Assembly: GCA_965249205.1 (NCBI GenBank)
Contig: CBDFLL010000005.1
Span: 992,001 to 1,056,000 of the forward strand
Source of the DNA: JAQBVV01 sp965249205
GTDB lineage: Bacteria > Acidobacteriota > Vicinamibacteria > Vicinamibacterales > UBA2999
Reading direction: 5' to 3'
DNA: 64,000 bases
Numbering within the stretch: the stretch's first letter is position 1; every line of letters begins with the position of its first letter. Position numbers and translations under genes: made by a program. This document shows, one piece after another, positions 8,955 to 17,359 of the stretch. Below the pieces are notes generated by a model. That model saw nothing but the letters and a program-made list of their open reading frames with translations, ran no database searches and was not told where the DNA came from.

Positions 8955-9229
8955 CCGCCCCCCGATCTAGTGGCCATAGACACGACTTCGGATTATCCAC
9001 TCGTCAGCCATCGTCACGTTCCTTCAGCCGCCGGTGGGAAAGCCGATGGGATAGTCATTCTGATAGCTATCGCCACAGCCGCTGGGTTCCCGCTGGCGAT
9101 AGAGATAATCCCACATGGAGATCAGAAAGTCGTGATGACCGCGTAAGGCGACGAGCCTACCTCTCGCAGGGCGTCTGCCAGACCCGCCTCAACTTGACTG
9201 TGAGCATGATCCTCCTACCTGCCGGGGTC

Positions 9230-9400
9230 GCTCAGTGACACCGATGGGCGCCGGTGGGTGGTGGCCTGACCCGCAACTTGACTGACCGACGGTCCTCGCT
9301 ATTGATCTGTCGGCCACCACCCGCCGGTAAACCGTACGGCAGCCAGCTGACCGGATGGGCCGTGACCCAATAGGGGCCTGCTGCAACGACGGCCCGTCAC
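9230..9400 (+). ncRNA. Candidate IS110 bridge RNA
   Basis: Two hairpins are visible in the non-coding left end. Stem 1 pairs 9251-9266 with 9312-9327 (16 bp, one G-T pair); its loop contains CAACTTGACTG (9274-9284), an exact copy of the element's left terminus (9190-9200). Stem 2 pairs 9357-9363 with 9389-9395; its loop contains ATAGGGGC (9370-9377), an exact copy of the right terminus (10556-10563). Loops carrying donor-end sequence are what bridge RNAs of IS621-like elements use. Transcript limits are inferred. Confidence 0.5.
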
Positions 9401-9453
9401 AGTCCTGTCCGCCCACCCGGGCCAGCCTGCGGTCGCACCTGAGGAGGTACCCG

Positions 9454-10539
9454 GTGACCAACAACATGACCACCCAGCCCGATGCGCAGAAGGTGATCGT
9501 CGGGGTCGATACCCACAAGCATGTCCACGTCGCGGTGGCGATCGACACCAGGGGGATCCGCTTGGGCGCTCAATCGTTCGTCGCTGATTCGGGCGGCTAT
9601 CGGTCCCTGCTCATGTGGGCCGACACCCACGGACGGATCGAAGCGTTCGGCATCGAGGGCACCGGCAGTTATGGCGCAGGCCTGGTGCGTGCGGTCCGCC
9701 GAGCGGGGCATCGCGTCGCGGAAGTGAACCGAGGCGACCGGCGCCTGCGCCGAGCCGCCGGCAAGTCCGACACCATCGACGCCGAGGCCGCCGCCCGGTC
9801 GGTGTTGGCGGGCCAATCGACGGCGACTCCCAAGACCGCGGACGGCGCCGTCGAGATGATGCGCCAACTCAAAATCGCCCGGGATACCGCGGTGAAGGCG
9901 CGCACCACGGCGATGATCACGCTGAAGCAGATCGTCGTGAACGCGCCGCCCGGGCTGCGAGAAGTCCTCCAAGGCCTTCCTGATCACGGCTTGCTCACGC
10001 GCTGCGCCGGACTCCGACCGGGCCCCCTCGACACGCCCACCGCCTCCGGCAAGCACACGCTCCGGGCGCTGGCCCGTCGCTGGATCGCTCTCGCCGAGGA
10101 AATCGCGACGCACGACCAGTACCTCGACCGACTCACGACTGAGACGTCGCCCACCCTCCGTGAGGGCTTCGGGGTCGGCGCCGGTACCGCGGCCCAGCTG
10201 CTCATCCTCTTCGGCGACAACCCCGACCGGATTCGCTCGGAAGCTGCCTTCGCGAAGCTCTGCGGCGCGTGTCCGATCCCGGCCTCGTCCGGAAGGACCA
10301 CCGGCCGGCACCGCCTCAATCGTGGCGGCCACCGACAGGCGAACGCCGCCCTCTATCGAGCCGTCATCGTCCGGATGCGGTTCCACCAGCCGACCGTCGC
10401 CTACGTCGCACGACGCACCACTGACGGCCGGACCAAACGCGAGATCATCCGGTGCCTCAAACGCTTTCTCGCCCGCGAGATTTACCAACGGGTTATGACA
10501 GACTTCCGCATGCGCCAACACGTCACCCAGGCCGCCTAA
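9454..10539 (+). CDS. IS110-family DEDD recombinase (transposase)
   Basis: A 361-aa recombinase. The N-terminal RuvC-like domain has Asp19 (VGVDTHK), Glu68 (GIEGTGSYG) and Asp106/Asp109 (KSDTIDAEAAARS). The C-terminal Transposase_20 domain contains the serine-bearing tract PIPASSGRTTGRHRLNRGGH and ends in a basic helix. The GTG start was chosen because GAGGAGGT sits six bases upstream; earlier in-frame codons overlap the predicted guide RNA. The protein is identical in the copy at 43427-44512, indicating recent duplication. Function: RNA-guided excision and insertion of the element. Confidence 0.93.
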   Translation: MTNNMTTQPDAQKVIVGVDTHKHVHVAVAIDTRGIRLGAQSFVADSGGYRSLLMWADTHGRIEAFGIEGTGSYGAGLVRAVRRAGHRVAEVNRGDRRLRRAAGKSDTIDAEAAARSVLAGQSTATPKTADGAVEMMRQLKIARDTAVKARTTAMITLKQIVVNAPPGLREVLQGLPDHGLLTRCAGLRPGPLDTPTASGKHTLRALARRWIALAEEIATHDQYLDRLTTETSPTLREGFGVGAGTAAQLLILFGDNPDRIRSEAAFAKLCGACPIPASSGRTTGRHRLNRGGHRQANAALYRAVIVRMRFHQPTVAYVARRTTDGRTKREIIRCLKRFLAREIYQRVMTDFRMRQHVTQAA

Positions 10540-10684
10540 AGGAATGTCTTGACACATAGGGGCGTCAATGCCGTGGCCGGACGTGCAGGGTGCTCATGGG
10601 AACGCACGGCGGTCTTAGAGTTCGAGGGGGTGGGCGGCGGAACATTCGAGCCGGCCACCGGTGGAATCACAGCGGGAGGGTAAT

Positions 10685-11446
10685 GTGGGAGCCTACGCGA
10701 AATTTGTCGCGGCGTGCGTCTTGGGAGCTTTAGGATCGCTGTCGCAGGGAACGGCCAATGCAGCCGACCTTGTCATCCTCGTCAATCAGGGCGCGGCGCC
10801 GGGGGTGAGAGAACTTGCCGCCGAATTCGAGCGAATAAGCGGGCACACGGTGACCGTTGTCCAGCCCGATGACGCCACACTGGAGCAGCGTATCAACGAC
10901 GGGACGGCGGACCTCATTACCGGAAATCCCGGCGCGATCGAGGAGCGCGTTAGAAATGGCGAGGTGGTGGCCAGCACGGTCACGCCATTCGTGCTCGCCG
11001 GTCTCGGCCTTTCGGTGCAGGCCGGCGCGCCGAAACCCGACATCAGCAGTGTGGAATCCTACACGGCGGCTTTGCTGGCGGCTGAGTCGATCGGCTATTC
11101 GCGCGGCTGCAGTGGCACGAATGTCGCGGAGGGGATCGCGCAGCTCGGGCTCGTCCAAGAACTGGCGGACAAGACGATTCGCACCCAAGGCGGTCCCGTC
11201 ACCGACTATCTGGCGCGCGGCGACTTCGAAATCGGCATTCAACAGACAAACATCATGGTCGATGTGCCCGGAAGCGACTATGTGGGGCCATTGCCCGGCT
11301 CTTTGAACAAGCCCTGCCAATCGAATGTCGGCTTGTTGACGGCTTCGAAGGGACCGGACGCCGCGCGCGCGATGATCAGGTTCATGATTTCGCCGGAGGC
11401 CGCGCCGTTCCTGCGCAGAACCCATGCGGAACCAGTCAATCCTTGA
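10685..11446 (+). CDS. ModA-like extracellular solute-binding protein
   Basis: About 253 aa. A signal peptide (residues 1-26, ending TANA) is followed by a two-lobe binding protein: lobe 1 begins DLVILVNQGAAPGVRELAAEFE, typical of ModA/WtpA-like proteins, and the C-terminus ends with ARAMIRFMISPEAAPFLRR. The GTG start at 10685 has GGGAGGG four bases upstream; an earlier GTG at 10661 has no such site. Ligands are likely oxyanions, but the lobe-1 Ser/Thr ligand pattern is not canonical and no permease or ATPase gene adjoins. Inserted just downstream of IS110 copy A. Confidence 0.75.
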   Translation: MGAYAKFVAACVLGALGSLSQGTANAADLVILVNQGAAPGVRELAAEFERISGHTVTVVQPDDATLEQRINDGTADLITGNPGAIEERVRNGEVVASTVTPFVLAGLGLSVQAGAPKPDISSVESYTAALLAAESIGYSRGCSGTNVAEGIAQLGLVQELADKTIRTQGGPVTDYLARGDFEIGIQQTNIMVDVPGSDYVGPLPGSLNKPCQSNVGLLTASKGPDAARAMIRFMISPEAAPFLRRTHAEPVNP

Positions 11447-11458
11447 TTGGGCCTATGG

Positions 11459-12152
11459 TCAATCGATCATGCTCTGGAACACCAGAGCCTTGAACTTGGA
11501 AGCGATGCTATAAGCGCCGGATGGTTCAATCTGCATCATGATTACCACCACAGTGTCGGAGACAGGATCGGCCCACGAGAACGTACCGAGCGATCCGTAC
11601 CAGCCAAATTCGCCGTTGTTTACGCCGAAGGCGCTCTTGTCCGCGTCAACCACCACGGCCATGCCATAGCCCCAGCCTCGATCCAGCATCGGCTCACTGG
11701 GATTGACACCGAACGGCATCAGGCGCTGGGGAACATGATTGCGAGTCATCTCTTGCACAGTTGCCGCCTGCAGTATCCGCGCGCCCTCCAGTTCACCGTT
11801 GTTCAAGAGCGCCTGCAAGAAGCGCATATACTCCGGCACAGTACCGACCATACGTGCAGCGCCTTCGAGCAATGGCGGATCGACTGTAATCGGCACATTC
11901 ATATCCGGTATCAGGGTCAGGCCATGATCACGACCGACGGCGTAGCCCCGAGCCAGGCGATTCACTTTGTCTGGCGGTACGAAGAAGGCTGTATCCGTCA
12001 TCTGTAGAGGGTGGTACACATGTTCATCCAGATATTCATCGAGAGGCTGGCCGGACACGACCTCGACGACCCTGCCGAGTACGGTAAGTGAGATGCTGTA
12101 AACCCACTGCTCGCCGGGATCACCAATCAACGGTACGGCGGCGACCTTATCC
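11459..12152 (-). pseudogene. Serine beta-lactamase-like hydrolase, C-terminal part
   Basis: Second half of a class C beta-lactamase/EstB-like serine hydrolase, separated from its first half (14557-15130) by a 2.4-kb insertion. Visible are the GEQWVYSIS tract, whose Tyr is the general base position, the helix VLGRVVEVVSGQPLDEYL, and the C-terminal WGYGMAVVVD and GWYGSLGTFSWADP segments that form the KTG-equivalent wall. The five bases TATCC at 12148-12152 recur at 14557-14561; removing the insert and one copy restores the frame as LEQLVD-KVAAVP. The gene was therefore intact until recently. Confidence 0.85.
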
Positions 12153-12167
12153 GGCGGACTTCCTACG

Positions 12168-12665
12168 GTGGACACATCAGACCTGGACATCCCAGCTGTA
12201 CAGTGGCCCGTCGAGGAGGCGACCTTCATCGCCCTCGCGCTGGCCCGGGACGACTTCTATCGGGAGTTGCGCGTAATCGTCGACGAGTTCGTCGCTGCGC
12301 AGGGCACGCGCTGCGAGCGCGCGCTCTTGGACGACGTCTTCGCCTACCAGCGTGCTCGCGTGGTGAATCCTTCAGGGCCGGCGGAGACCGAACTGACCTT
12401 CGCCTGGAACCTGCCTGCGTTCTATCGCGCGGCGATGCTGCTCGAGCCGGAGCCGCTTGAGCGCCGCACGGTGACCATGCGGGTCCGCGCAACAACCACC
12501 TACGCGACACTGCGCGACTTCGCACAGTTGCAAGTGTGGTACGGCCGTCAAGGCAAACGTTTCTATTACGACATCACCGATGATGCCTCGCCGCACGCTG
12601 ATACCGCGGCCGCGTTCCAGCCCGGGCACTCGGACGACTTGGCCGTTCCCACCATCAGTACCTGA
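12168..12665 (+). CDS. Fragment of an unrecognised protein inside the insertion
   Basis: A 165-aa open frame, opposite to the disrupted hydrolase. It starts at a GTG only 15 bp inside the insertion boundary and without a ribosome binding site, so it is probably the 3' end of a longer gene carried in with the block. The sequence is rich in charged and aromatic residues (WPVEEATFIALALARDDFYREL, LLDDVFAYQRAR, FAQLQVWYGRQGKRFYYD) and lacks signal peptide or membrane segments. I do not recognise the family with confidence. Confidence 0.4.
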   Translation: MDTSDLDIPAVQWPVEEATFIALALARDDFYRELRVIVDEFVAAQGTRCERALLDDVFAYQRARVVNPSGPAETELTFAWNLPAFYRAAMLLEPEPLERRTVTMRVRATTTYATLRDFAQLQVWYGRQGKRFYYDITDDASPHADTAAAFQPGHSDDLAVPTIST

Positions 12666-12726
12666 CCCGTCTGCCCATCTCGCGGAGAATCCGAGCGAGA
12701 TGCGCGTCGGGGATCCCTCGGCGCCG

Positions 12727-12891
12727 CTAGTGGTCTGGTTGCGAATTGGCTTGCGCACCGAGGGCGGTGAGGCGCCCGGCTGGCCAGGCGCGACGAGGGA
12801 ACATGCCGGGCGCATGTGACCGAGGAGCAACGCCGCTAGACGGGAGGCATCGCCGGCCGAATGCCGAGCCAATTCGCAACCAGACCACTAG
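12727..12891. mobile_element. MITE-like element with 25-bp perfect terminal repeats
   Basis: A 165-bp non-coding segment bounded by perfect 25-bp inverted repeats (12727-12751 and 12867-12891), each starting CTAGTGGTCTGG. There is no internal transposase frame. The terminal CTAG contains TA, the usual target of IS630/Tc1-type elements, so such a transposase may mobilise it in trans. Only one copy was seen in this window. It lies directly next to IS1380 copy A. Confidence 0.7.
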
Positions 12892-12892
12892 C

Positions 12893-14556
12893 CCGGGATT
12901 TCCGTTTTGCCTGTCCCGGATGGAGCCGTTATACACTCGAAAGCCGCCGCGCCCACGAGAATCTTCTTCATCGCACATCGTCCAGGCTCTGAGGCCGTCA
13001 CTTCAGCCCGCGCTTACGTCTTGTGGGCTGAATCCCGGGCTTCCAGGGCATTCCTTCGACACCGCTCCTCACTTGTGTCCTCGCTTTGCCAAGCCGGCGT
13101 CCCTGCACGCGCCGCGCGTCAACCTGCCGGGACCGGTAGCGCCCAGATCCGCTGGAGCATTGCCCCGAACAGGCGTCGAGTCAGGTGGCTCTCCGCCAGG
13201 AACAGCCAGTAGTAGCGCGCGTGTTTTACTAACCGCGCGCCCGTCTTGACGAGGCGCTGCTGGAGACTGGTCAGCGACCAGGTGTCGATCCGCTTCGGGA
13301 GCACCAGCCGCCGCCAGAGGTTCCCGAGGTTGTAGGCCAGTACGCTCAGTTGCAAGCGGACCTCGTTCGCCCGGAACCGATGACACGACAGGCGCGTCCA
13401 CTGCGCGGCCTGCTTGCCTTCCTTGATCCATTGCTCCGCCGTCCCGCGCTTATTGTAAAACCGCACGACGGCACGATTCTGGAGCGGGAGATTCGTGACG
13501 ATGAAGCCGACGCGCGGGAACAGCTCGCCGACGTGGTGCTCGACTTTTGCCACGACCCGTCGGGGCGTGGTCCAGCTGTCCGCCTGATAGCGGACACTCT
13601 TGTACCGGACCAATGGCGTGTGGCTTGGCCGTCCCGCCGGACGAAACAGGATGTCTTCGATCTCTCGCTCCAAGCTCTTGTTCGCGGGTATCCGGATCGC
13701 GTACTGGACGCCGCGTGCCTCCAGCGCCTCGTAGATCGCCGGCCGCGCGAAGGCGGCGTCGGCGCGGAAGGCCACGCGTTTGCCCTGCGCCTGCTGCCGT
13801 TCAATCTCCGGCACCAGCAGCTCGTCCCAGTCGTCCGCGCTGGAGACGTTGCCCGGTCGTAGCTTGGCCGCCAGGCAGTCCCCGTCGTCATTGAACAGAA
13901 ACAGCGGGTGATAGCAGACCGTCTCGAAGTGCCCGTTGTAGGCACTGCCTTCCTGCTGCCCATGCACCGGGCTCTCGCTGGAGTCCATGTCGAGCACGAC
14001 ACGATCGGCGTGGGCGAACGTCTCAGCCTGTCCGACCAGGTCGCGATTCACGGCCATCAACCCGACGAGGTTCTCTTCACGGGTCAGCAGCTCGGTCTCG
14101 AACCAATGGAGCGTGGAGGTGAGGGCCGCACTCCGGTCCCACCGCGTCGGCGATCCGATCAGACGAAACGTCGGATCGGTCGAGAGACGCTGCGCGTCGT
14201 TGAGGTCTTCGTAGCCCGCCAAGCGGCTGTACACCGACTGCCGCAGGAGATCGGGCAACCGGAACTGCGTGTTCCGTCCGTGGCGGGAGTCGCGCAGGTG
14301 CGCGGCGATGAGCCCCGCAAGGCCAAGACGTTCATCCAACTCACGCACCAGAATCAAGCCGGCGTCGGAGGTGATGCGCGACCCCTGAAACGCGACCTTC
14401 AGAAACCCGTTGAACGTGAACTGAAAGGGCGCGGTTTGTAATTCACCCACTGGGTGTCACCCTCCGTGGCCTGGTTTCTCTCGAGAAACCCGCGAAAATC
14501 AAGGCGTGACGACTGATCGCATGGGCAAAAGTACCACAGCCAATCGGAAATCCGGG
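12893..14556 (-). mobile_element. IS1380-family insertion sequence, copy A
   Basis: A 1664-bp element with short imperfect inverted ends (CCGGGATTTCCG and the reverse of CGGAAATCCGGG). It matches copy B (38217-39880) along its whole length. Copy B has a clean 5-bp duplication; copy A has TATCC on its right flank, and the partner TATCC lies 740 bp away beyond the foreign fragment and the MITE. So the whole 12153-14556 block behaves as the inserted unit. Confidence 0.88.
13119..14450 (-). CDS. IS1380-family transposase, copy A
   Basis: A 443-aa DDE transposase. The start MGELQTAPFQFTFNGFLKVAF and the SDAGLILVRELDERLGL segment are typical of IS1380. Catalytic aspartates lie in VVLDMDSSESPVHGQQEG and in FRADAAFARPAIYEAL, and the final glutamate region in RGTAEQWIKEGKQA. 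Protein identical to copy B. It mobilises the flanking element; the unusual left flank means this copy may no longer be flanked by a duplication it made itself. Confidence 0.92.
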   Translation of the reverse strand: MGELQTAPFQFTFNGFLKVAFQGSRITSDAGLILVRELDERLGLAGLIAAHLRDSRHGRNTQFRLPDLLRQSVYSRLAGYEDLNDAQRLSTDPTFRLIGSPTRWDRSAALTSTLHWFETELLTREENLVGLMAVNRDLVGQAETFAHADRVVLDMDSSESPVHGQQEGSAYNGHFETVCYHPLFLFNDDGDCLAAKLRPGNVSSADDWDELLVPEIERQQAQGKRVAFRADAAFARPAIYEALEARGVQYAIRIPANKSLEREIEDILFRPAGRPSHTPLVRYKSVRYQADSWTTPRRVVAKVEHHVGELFPRVGFIVTNLPLQNRAVVRFYNKRGTAEQWIKEGKQAAQWTRLSCHRFRANEVRLQLSVLAYNLGNLWRRLVLPKRIDTWSLTSLQQRLVKTGARLVKHARYYWLFLAESHLTRRLFGAMLQRIWALPVPAG

Positions 14557-15130
14557 TATCCACCAGTTGCTCCAGGGTGTCGGCCCGGGAGCGCACTTCC
14601 TGCTCTCGATACAACGCGCCGAAACGATGGCTCAGGCCTGCGGTATTGAGCAACAGATCCTCGATGATAATCGGGCGACTGGGTGGGCGCGTATCGTTAG
14701 AATCGGCAGCCGTCGGATCATTGAATACACGAACTGCGGCAAAGCTGGGAATGTAGGCAGCCACCGTATCAGTCAGGTGTAGTTTTCCCTGCTCGACCAA
14801 CTGCATCACCGCTACTGCCGTGATGGGCTTGCTCATGGAGCGAATTTCGAAGATCGAATCGTCCTGCATCGGAAGCTGCGATTCAATCTGCTGCCAACCC
14901 ATGCTTTCCAGGAACACAACCTTGCCGTGGCGAGCGACGCCAGCCACCAGGCCAGCTATCTGCCCGTCGTCAACATGCTGGCGCAGCATGGTAGCTACCA
15001 GTTCCAGTCGCGGAGACGACATACCTTCGGACTCTGGTGCAGCGGTCGGCAAGCCTTGCGGTGGCGCGGCCGTCAGGTTCAGGGCTGGAGTTAGCAGACC
15101 AAGCAAAAGCAGTGTGACTGAGAATTTCAT
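14557..15130 (-). pseudogene. Serine beta-lactamase-like hydrolase, N-terminal part
   Basis: First half of the split serine hydrolase whose second half is 11459-12152. It has a signal peptide (MKFSVTLLLLGLLTPALNLTA) and the catalytic SxxK motif in EIRSMSKPITAVAVMQL, followed by the helix LHLTDTVAAYIPSF. The frame runs on into the IS1380 end and stops there, giving a truncated protein without the base tyrosine. ATG at 15130 was chosen as the start of the signal peptide. A full enzyme would act on esters or amides outside the cytoplasm. Confidence 0.85.
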
Positions 15131-15157
15131 GGCAGGCACGATCCGGTCATATTTGAA

Positions 15158-15838
15158 TTAAGTGCTGTCGGCCTTTCCGCGCCAAGAGTGTACTGTGGCT
15201 CGGTCCAGCTTCTTGGTGCGAGGGCGCGCCGCCTCGGCCCCCGGTGGTTCGCTGAACGGCTCCACGGGAATGCGTTCGTAACGCACCTCGACGACGCGCA
15301 GCTGCTCCTTGCCGCGAGGGGCGTGAAGGACCACGCAGTCGCCTGGTCCGGCCTTCATCAGCGCCCGCGCGAGTGGCGAGACCCAGCTGATGTGATTGCG
15401 ATCGAGGTCGACCTCATCTCGGCCGACGACGCTCACTACCCGCTCTATTCCAGCGGCGTTGGCGTAGCGAACGGTCGCACCGAAGAAGACCCGCGTCGCC
15501 GTCCGCCCGGCTCTCGCAGCCTCCGGGTCCACTACCTCGGCGGCATCGATGCGTTTCGTGAGAAAGCGAATTCGGCGATCGATCGCCCGCAGACGTCGCT
15601 TACCGTACTGATAGTCGGCGTTCTCACTACGATCGCCGTTGCTTGCCGCCCACGCCACCACCCGAGTCACCGCCGGCCGTTCCCTGGTGCGTAGAAACCG
15701 GTGCTCCTCTTTGAGGCGGTGCAAACCGTCCGGCGTGATGTAGTTCTTGACGGCGCCTCGTGCGTCTGACGCTTCTTCAGTAGCGCGGTCGGTCCCATCG
15801 CCCCTGCCGTCGGATTTCTTGGTGAACGCCCTACTCAT
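15158..15838 (-). CDS. greB: GreB-type transcription elongation factor
   Basis: A 226-aa Gre factor. It opens with MSRAFTKKSD, the usual GreB N-terminus, then a 30-residue linker, the coiled-coil domain starting NYITPDGLHRLKEEHRFL, with the acidic tip NGDRSENADYQYGKRRLR (Asp and Glu that coordinate the second Mg in RNA polymerase), and the C-terminal FKBP-like domain (VDLDRNHISWVSPLARALMKAGPGDCVVL). It rescues backtracked RNA polymerase by stimulating transcript cleavage. GGAGGAG lies five bases before the ATG at 15838. The linker and a 30-residue C-terminal extension are longer than in enterobacterial GreB. Confidence 0.92.
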   Translation of the reverse strand: MSRAFTKKSDGRGDGTDRATEEASDARGAVKNYITPDGLHRLKEEHRFLRTRERPAVTRVVAWAASNGDRSENADYQYGKRRLRAIDRRIRFLTKRIDAAEVVDPEAARAGRTATRVFFGATVRYANAAGIERVVSVVGRDEVDLDRNHISWVSPLARALMKAGPGDCVVLHAPRGKEQLRVVEVRYERIPVEPFSEPPGAEAARPRTKKLDRATVHSWRGKADST

Positions 15839-15899
15839 GCGGCTCCTCCGATTCAATCACAAACGGTGAGGCCAGCCGGTATTCTTGTATGATCCAGCC

Positions 15900-16445
15900 A
15901 TGACAACAATGACACCCCGCTGGCTGTGCCCGTCAGTCGTTCTGGTCATCGGCGCACTTACGAGCGTGCCGGTGTCTGCGCAACAGGTCACGCAGAAAGA
16001 GATTGCCGGCATCTCTACCTTCGCGCAGATCGAAACGACAATCGCGTGCGGCGGGACCACGACGCCAGAGGCGATTGGTGAGATCGGGCGCATGGGGTTC
16101 AAGTCGGTGATCAACCTTCGCCTCGCCAGCGAAGAAGGCGCGCTCGTCGAGGAGGAGGGCGCGGCCGTGCGAGCGGCAGGGATGCACTACGTGCATCTGC
16201 CGTTCAACATGCGATCTCCTGATCCCAGCCTGATCGACGACTTCATCGCCGCGGTCGAGGCTCCCGCCAACGCACCGGCCTACGTCCACTGCGCGGCGGG
16301 CGGCCGTGCGGCCGCCCTCTGGATGATCAAGCGGGTCAAGGCCGACGGCTGGGCCGAAGCCCGCGCACTCGAAGAGGCGACGGCCCTCGGCCTCAACGAT
16401 CGCCTCAGACCGTTCGCGCTCGACTACCTCCGAGCGCATCCGTAG
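15900..16445 (+). CDS. Exported DUF442 (beta-lactamase-hydrolase-like) phosphatase-like protein
   Basis: About 181 aa with a signal peptide ending VPVSA. The domain has the tyrosine-phosphatase-like fold of DUF442: IGEIGRMGFKSVINLRL near the start and the active-site loop VHCAAGGRAAALW, where Cys and Arg are in the CX4R arrangement of this family rather than CX5R. An ATG at 15885 in the same frame is also possible; neither has a good ribosome binding site. Function is probably periplasmic phosphate-ester or sulfur chemistry; not established. Confidence 0.75.
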   Translation: MTTMTPRWLCPSVVLVIGALTSVPVSAQQVTQKEIAGISTFAQIETTIACGGTTTPEAIGEIGRMGFKSVINLRLASEEGALVEEEGAAVRAAGMHYVHLPFNMRSPDPSLIDDFIAAVEAPANAPAYVHCAAGGRAAALWMIKRVKADGWAEARALEEATALGLNDRLRPFALDYLRAHP

Positions 16446-16622
16446 CGCGCGCCTACGCCGGTGCGTTCCGGCGCGTCTTCATGTCGCGCCCTGGACGCGT
16501 GAGACCACAATCCCACCTTGCCTGGGCGCTGAAATGCGGAACGAGCAGGTCGAAACACGAGGTTGTGCCGCCAGGGCTTCGGCGTGAGGTGTTGCGGGGC
16601 CGGCACCCGCCGCCACAGTTCG

Positions 16623-16952
16623 TCAGCCTGCCACTGAAAGGGCCAGTCGCTCGATGAAGATGGCGACGACGACGAACGAGAAACCGAGCAGAACCAGAGC
16701 GCCGACGGCAAAGATCGTCTTCAGGGCTCGGTTCTCGAAAGGGGCCGCGGCGGCCAGGTTACCGAACTGCATGGCCACCCGGACAGCGACGTAGATCGCA
16801 ATGATCAGTGCCCCGAGCCCGAGAGGAGGTGCGTCGTCGATCCAGGCGGACCCCACGAGAGCGGCGGCAGCGAATACCCGCATCAGCCAGGTGAAGAAGA
16901 TCTCCTCGGCGGGAGCCAACCTTTCGTGTAGAGAGCGAAGGGCTTCTTGCAT
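16623..16952 (-). CDS. Three-helix membrane protein, unknown
   Basis: A 109-aa protein with hydrophobic segments at about residues 20-38, 44-62 and 80-104 and an amphipathic N-terminus. No recognised domain. A weak GAGGA lies about ten bases before the ATG. It sits between the DUF442 gene and a decayed kinase fragment. Confidence 0.5.
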   Translation of the reverse strand: MQEALRSLHERLAPAEEIFFTWLMRVFAAAALVGSAWIDDAPPLGLGALIIAIYVAVRVAMQFGNLAAAAPFENRALKTIFAVGALVLLGFSFVVVAIFIERLALSVAG

Positions 16953-16996
16953 TGGTTCGGTCCTCAGTACGTGCAGAAATCGAAATTACCGGATCA

Positions 16997-17172
16997 TTAA
17001 CGCGGACGCGCAGCCACCCCCTCCGGCGACCCCTTGATGGCAACCGGCCGTTTCAGATTGGTATCCGTCGCCCGATACACCTCCCCATGCCGCCCACGCC
17101 GGTCTCAGCTGCGATTTCGTACGGGCCGAGGCGGGGCCGGAGGCGAAAGCCATCGGCGTTGGGCCTGATCAT
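16997..17172 (-). pseudogene. Ser/Thr protein kinase 5' fragment
   Basis: Reads GPYEIAAETGVGGMG, then, after a 1-base frameshift, EVYRATDTNLKRPVAIK and a stop. This is the N-terminal kinase lobe (Gly-rich loop and the beta-3 VAIK lysine) of a PknB-like kinase. The rest of the gene is missing. A closely related fragment with its own frameshift is at 33556-33640. Confidence 0.75.
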
Positions 17173-17359
17173 AGGAGGAAACGCTGATTGGCTTGGCGTC
17201 ACCGCCCGGAAGTAACCGCTTTTTCCAGGAAGGCGCTGCGGCGCTCGCTGCCCAGCGTAGGACGCTACTCATGCGATTCAAGACACGTCGGATAGACTGA
17301 CGTTCCCCGGAACGTGAAGTTGGATGGGAAATCCGAACTTTCGACAGGAGGACACGGTC

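Larger units (their letters stand above)
9189..10567 (+). mobile_element. IS110-family insertion sequence, copy A
   Basis: A 1379-bp element whose limits come from comparison with the inverted copy at 43399-44777. It has no terminal inverted repeats, a 265-bp non-coding left end and only 28 bp after the transposase stop. Both ends carry TCA (TCAACTTGACTG on the left, GGGGCGTCA on the right), so TCA is the probable recombination core. A long left end is the layout of the IS110 subgroup, where the guide (bridge) RNA is encoded upstream of the recombinase. Confidence 0.9.

Noticed and set aside
9024..9116. 30-residue minus-strand frame ending DYPIGFPTGG
   Set aside because: Protein-like composition, but no ribosome binding site or conserved upstream part; could be a gene-end remnant.
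8140..9150. Two similar 23-bp segments (GTCGTGATGACYGCRTAAGGCG near 8146 and 9129), both ending VVMTA and stop if read as coding
   Set aside because: Too short to be a defined element, and no gene extends upstream of either in that frame.
10730..11425. Minus-strand frame opposite the ModA-like gene
   Set aside because: No signal or domain; the plus-strand gene has a signal peptide and family motifs.
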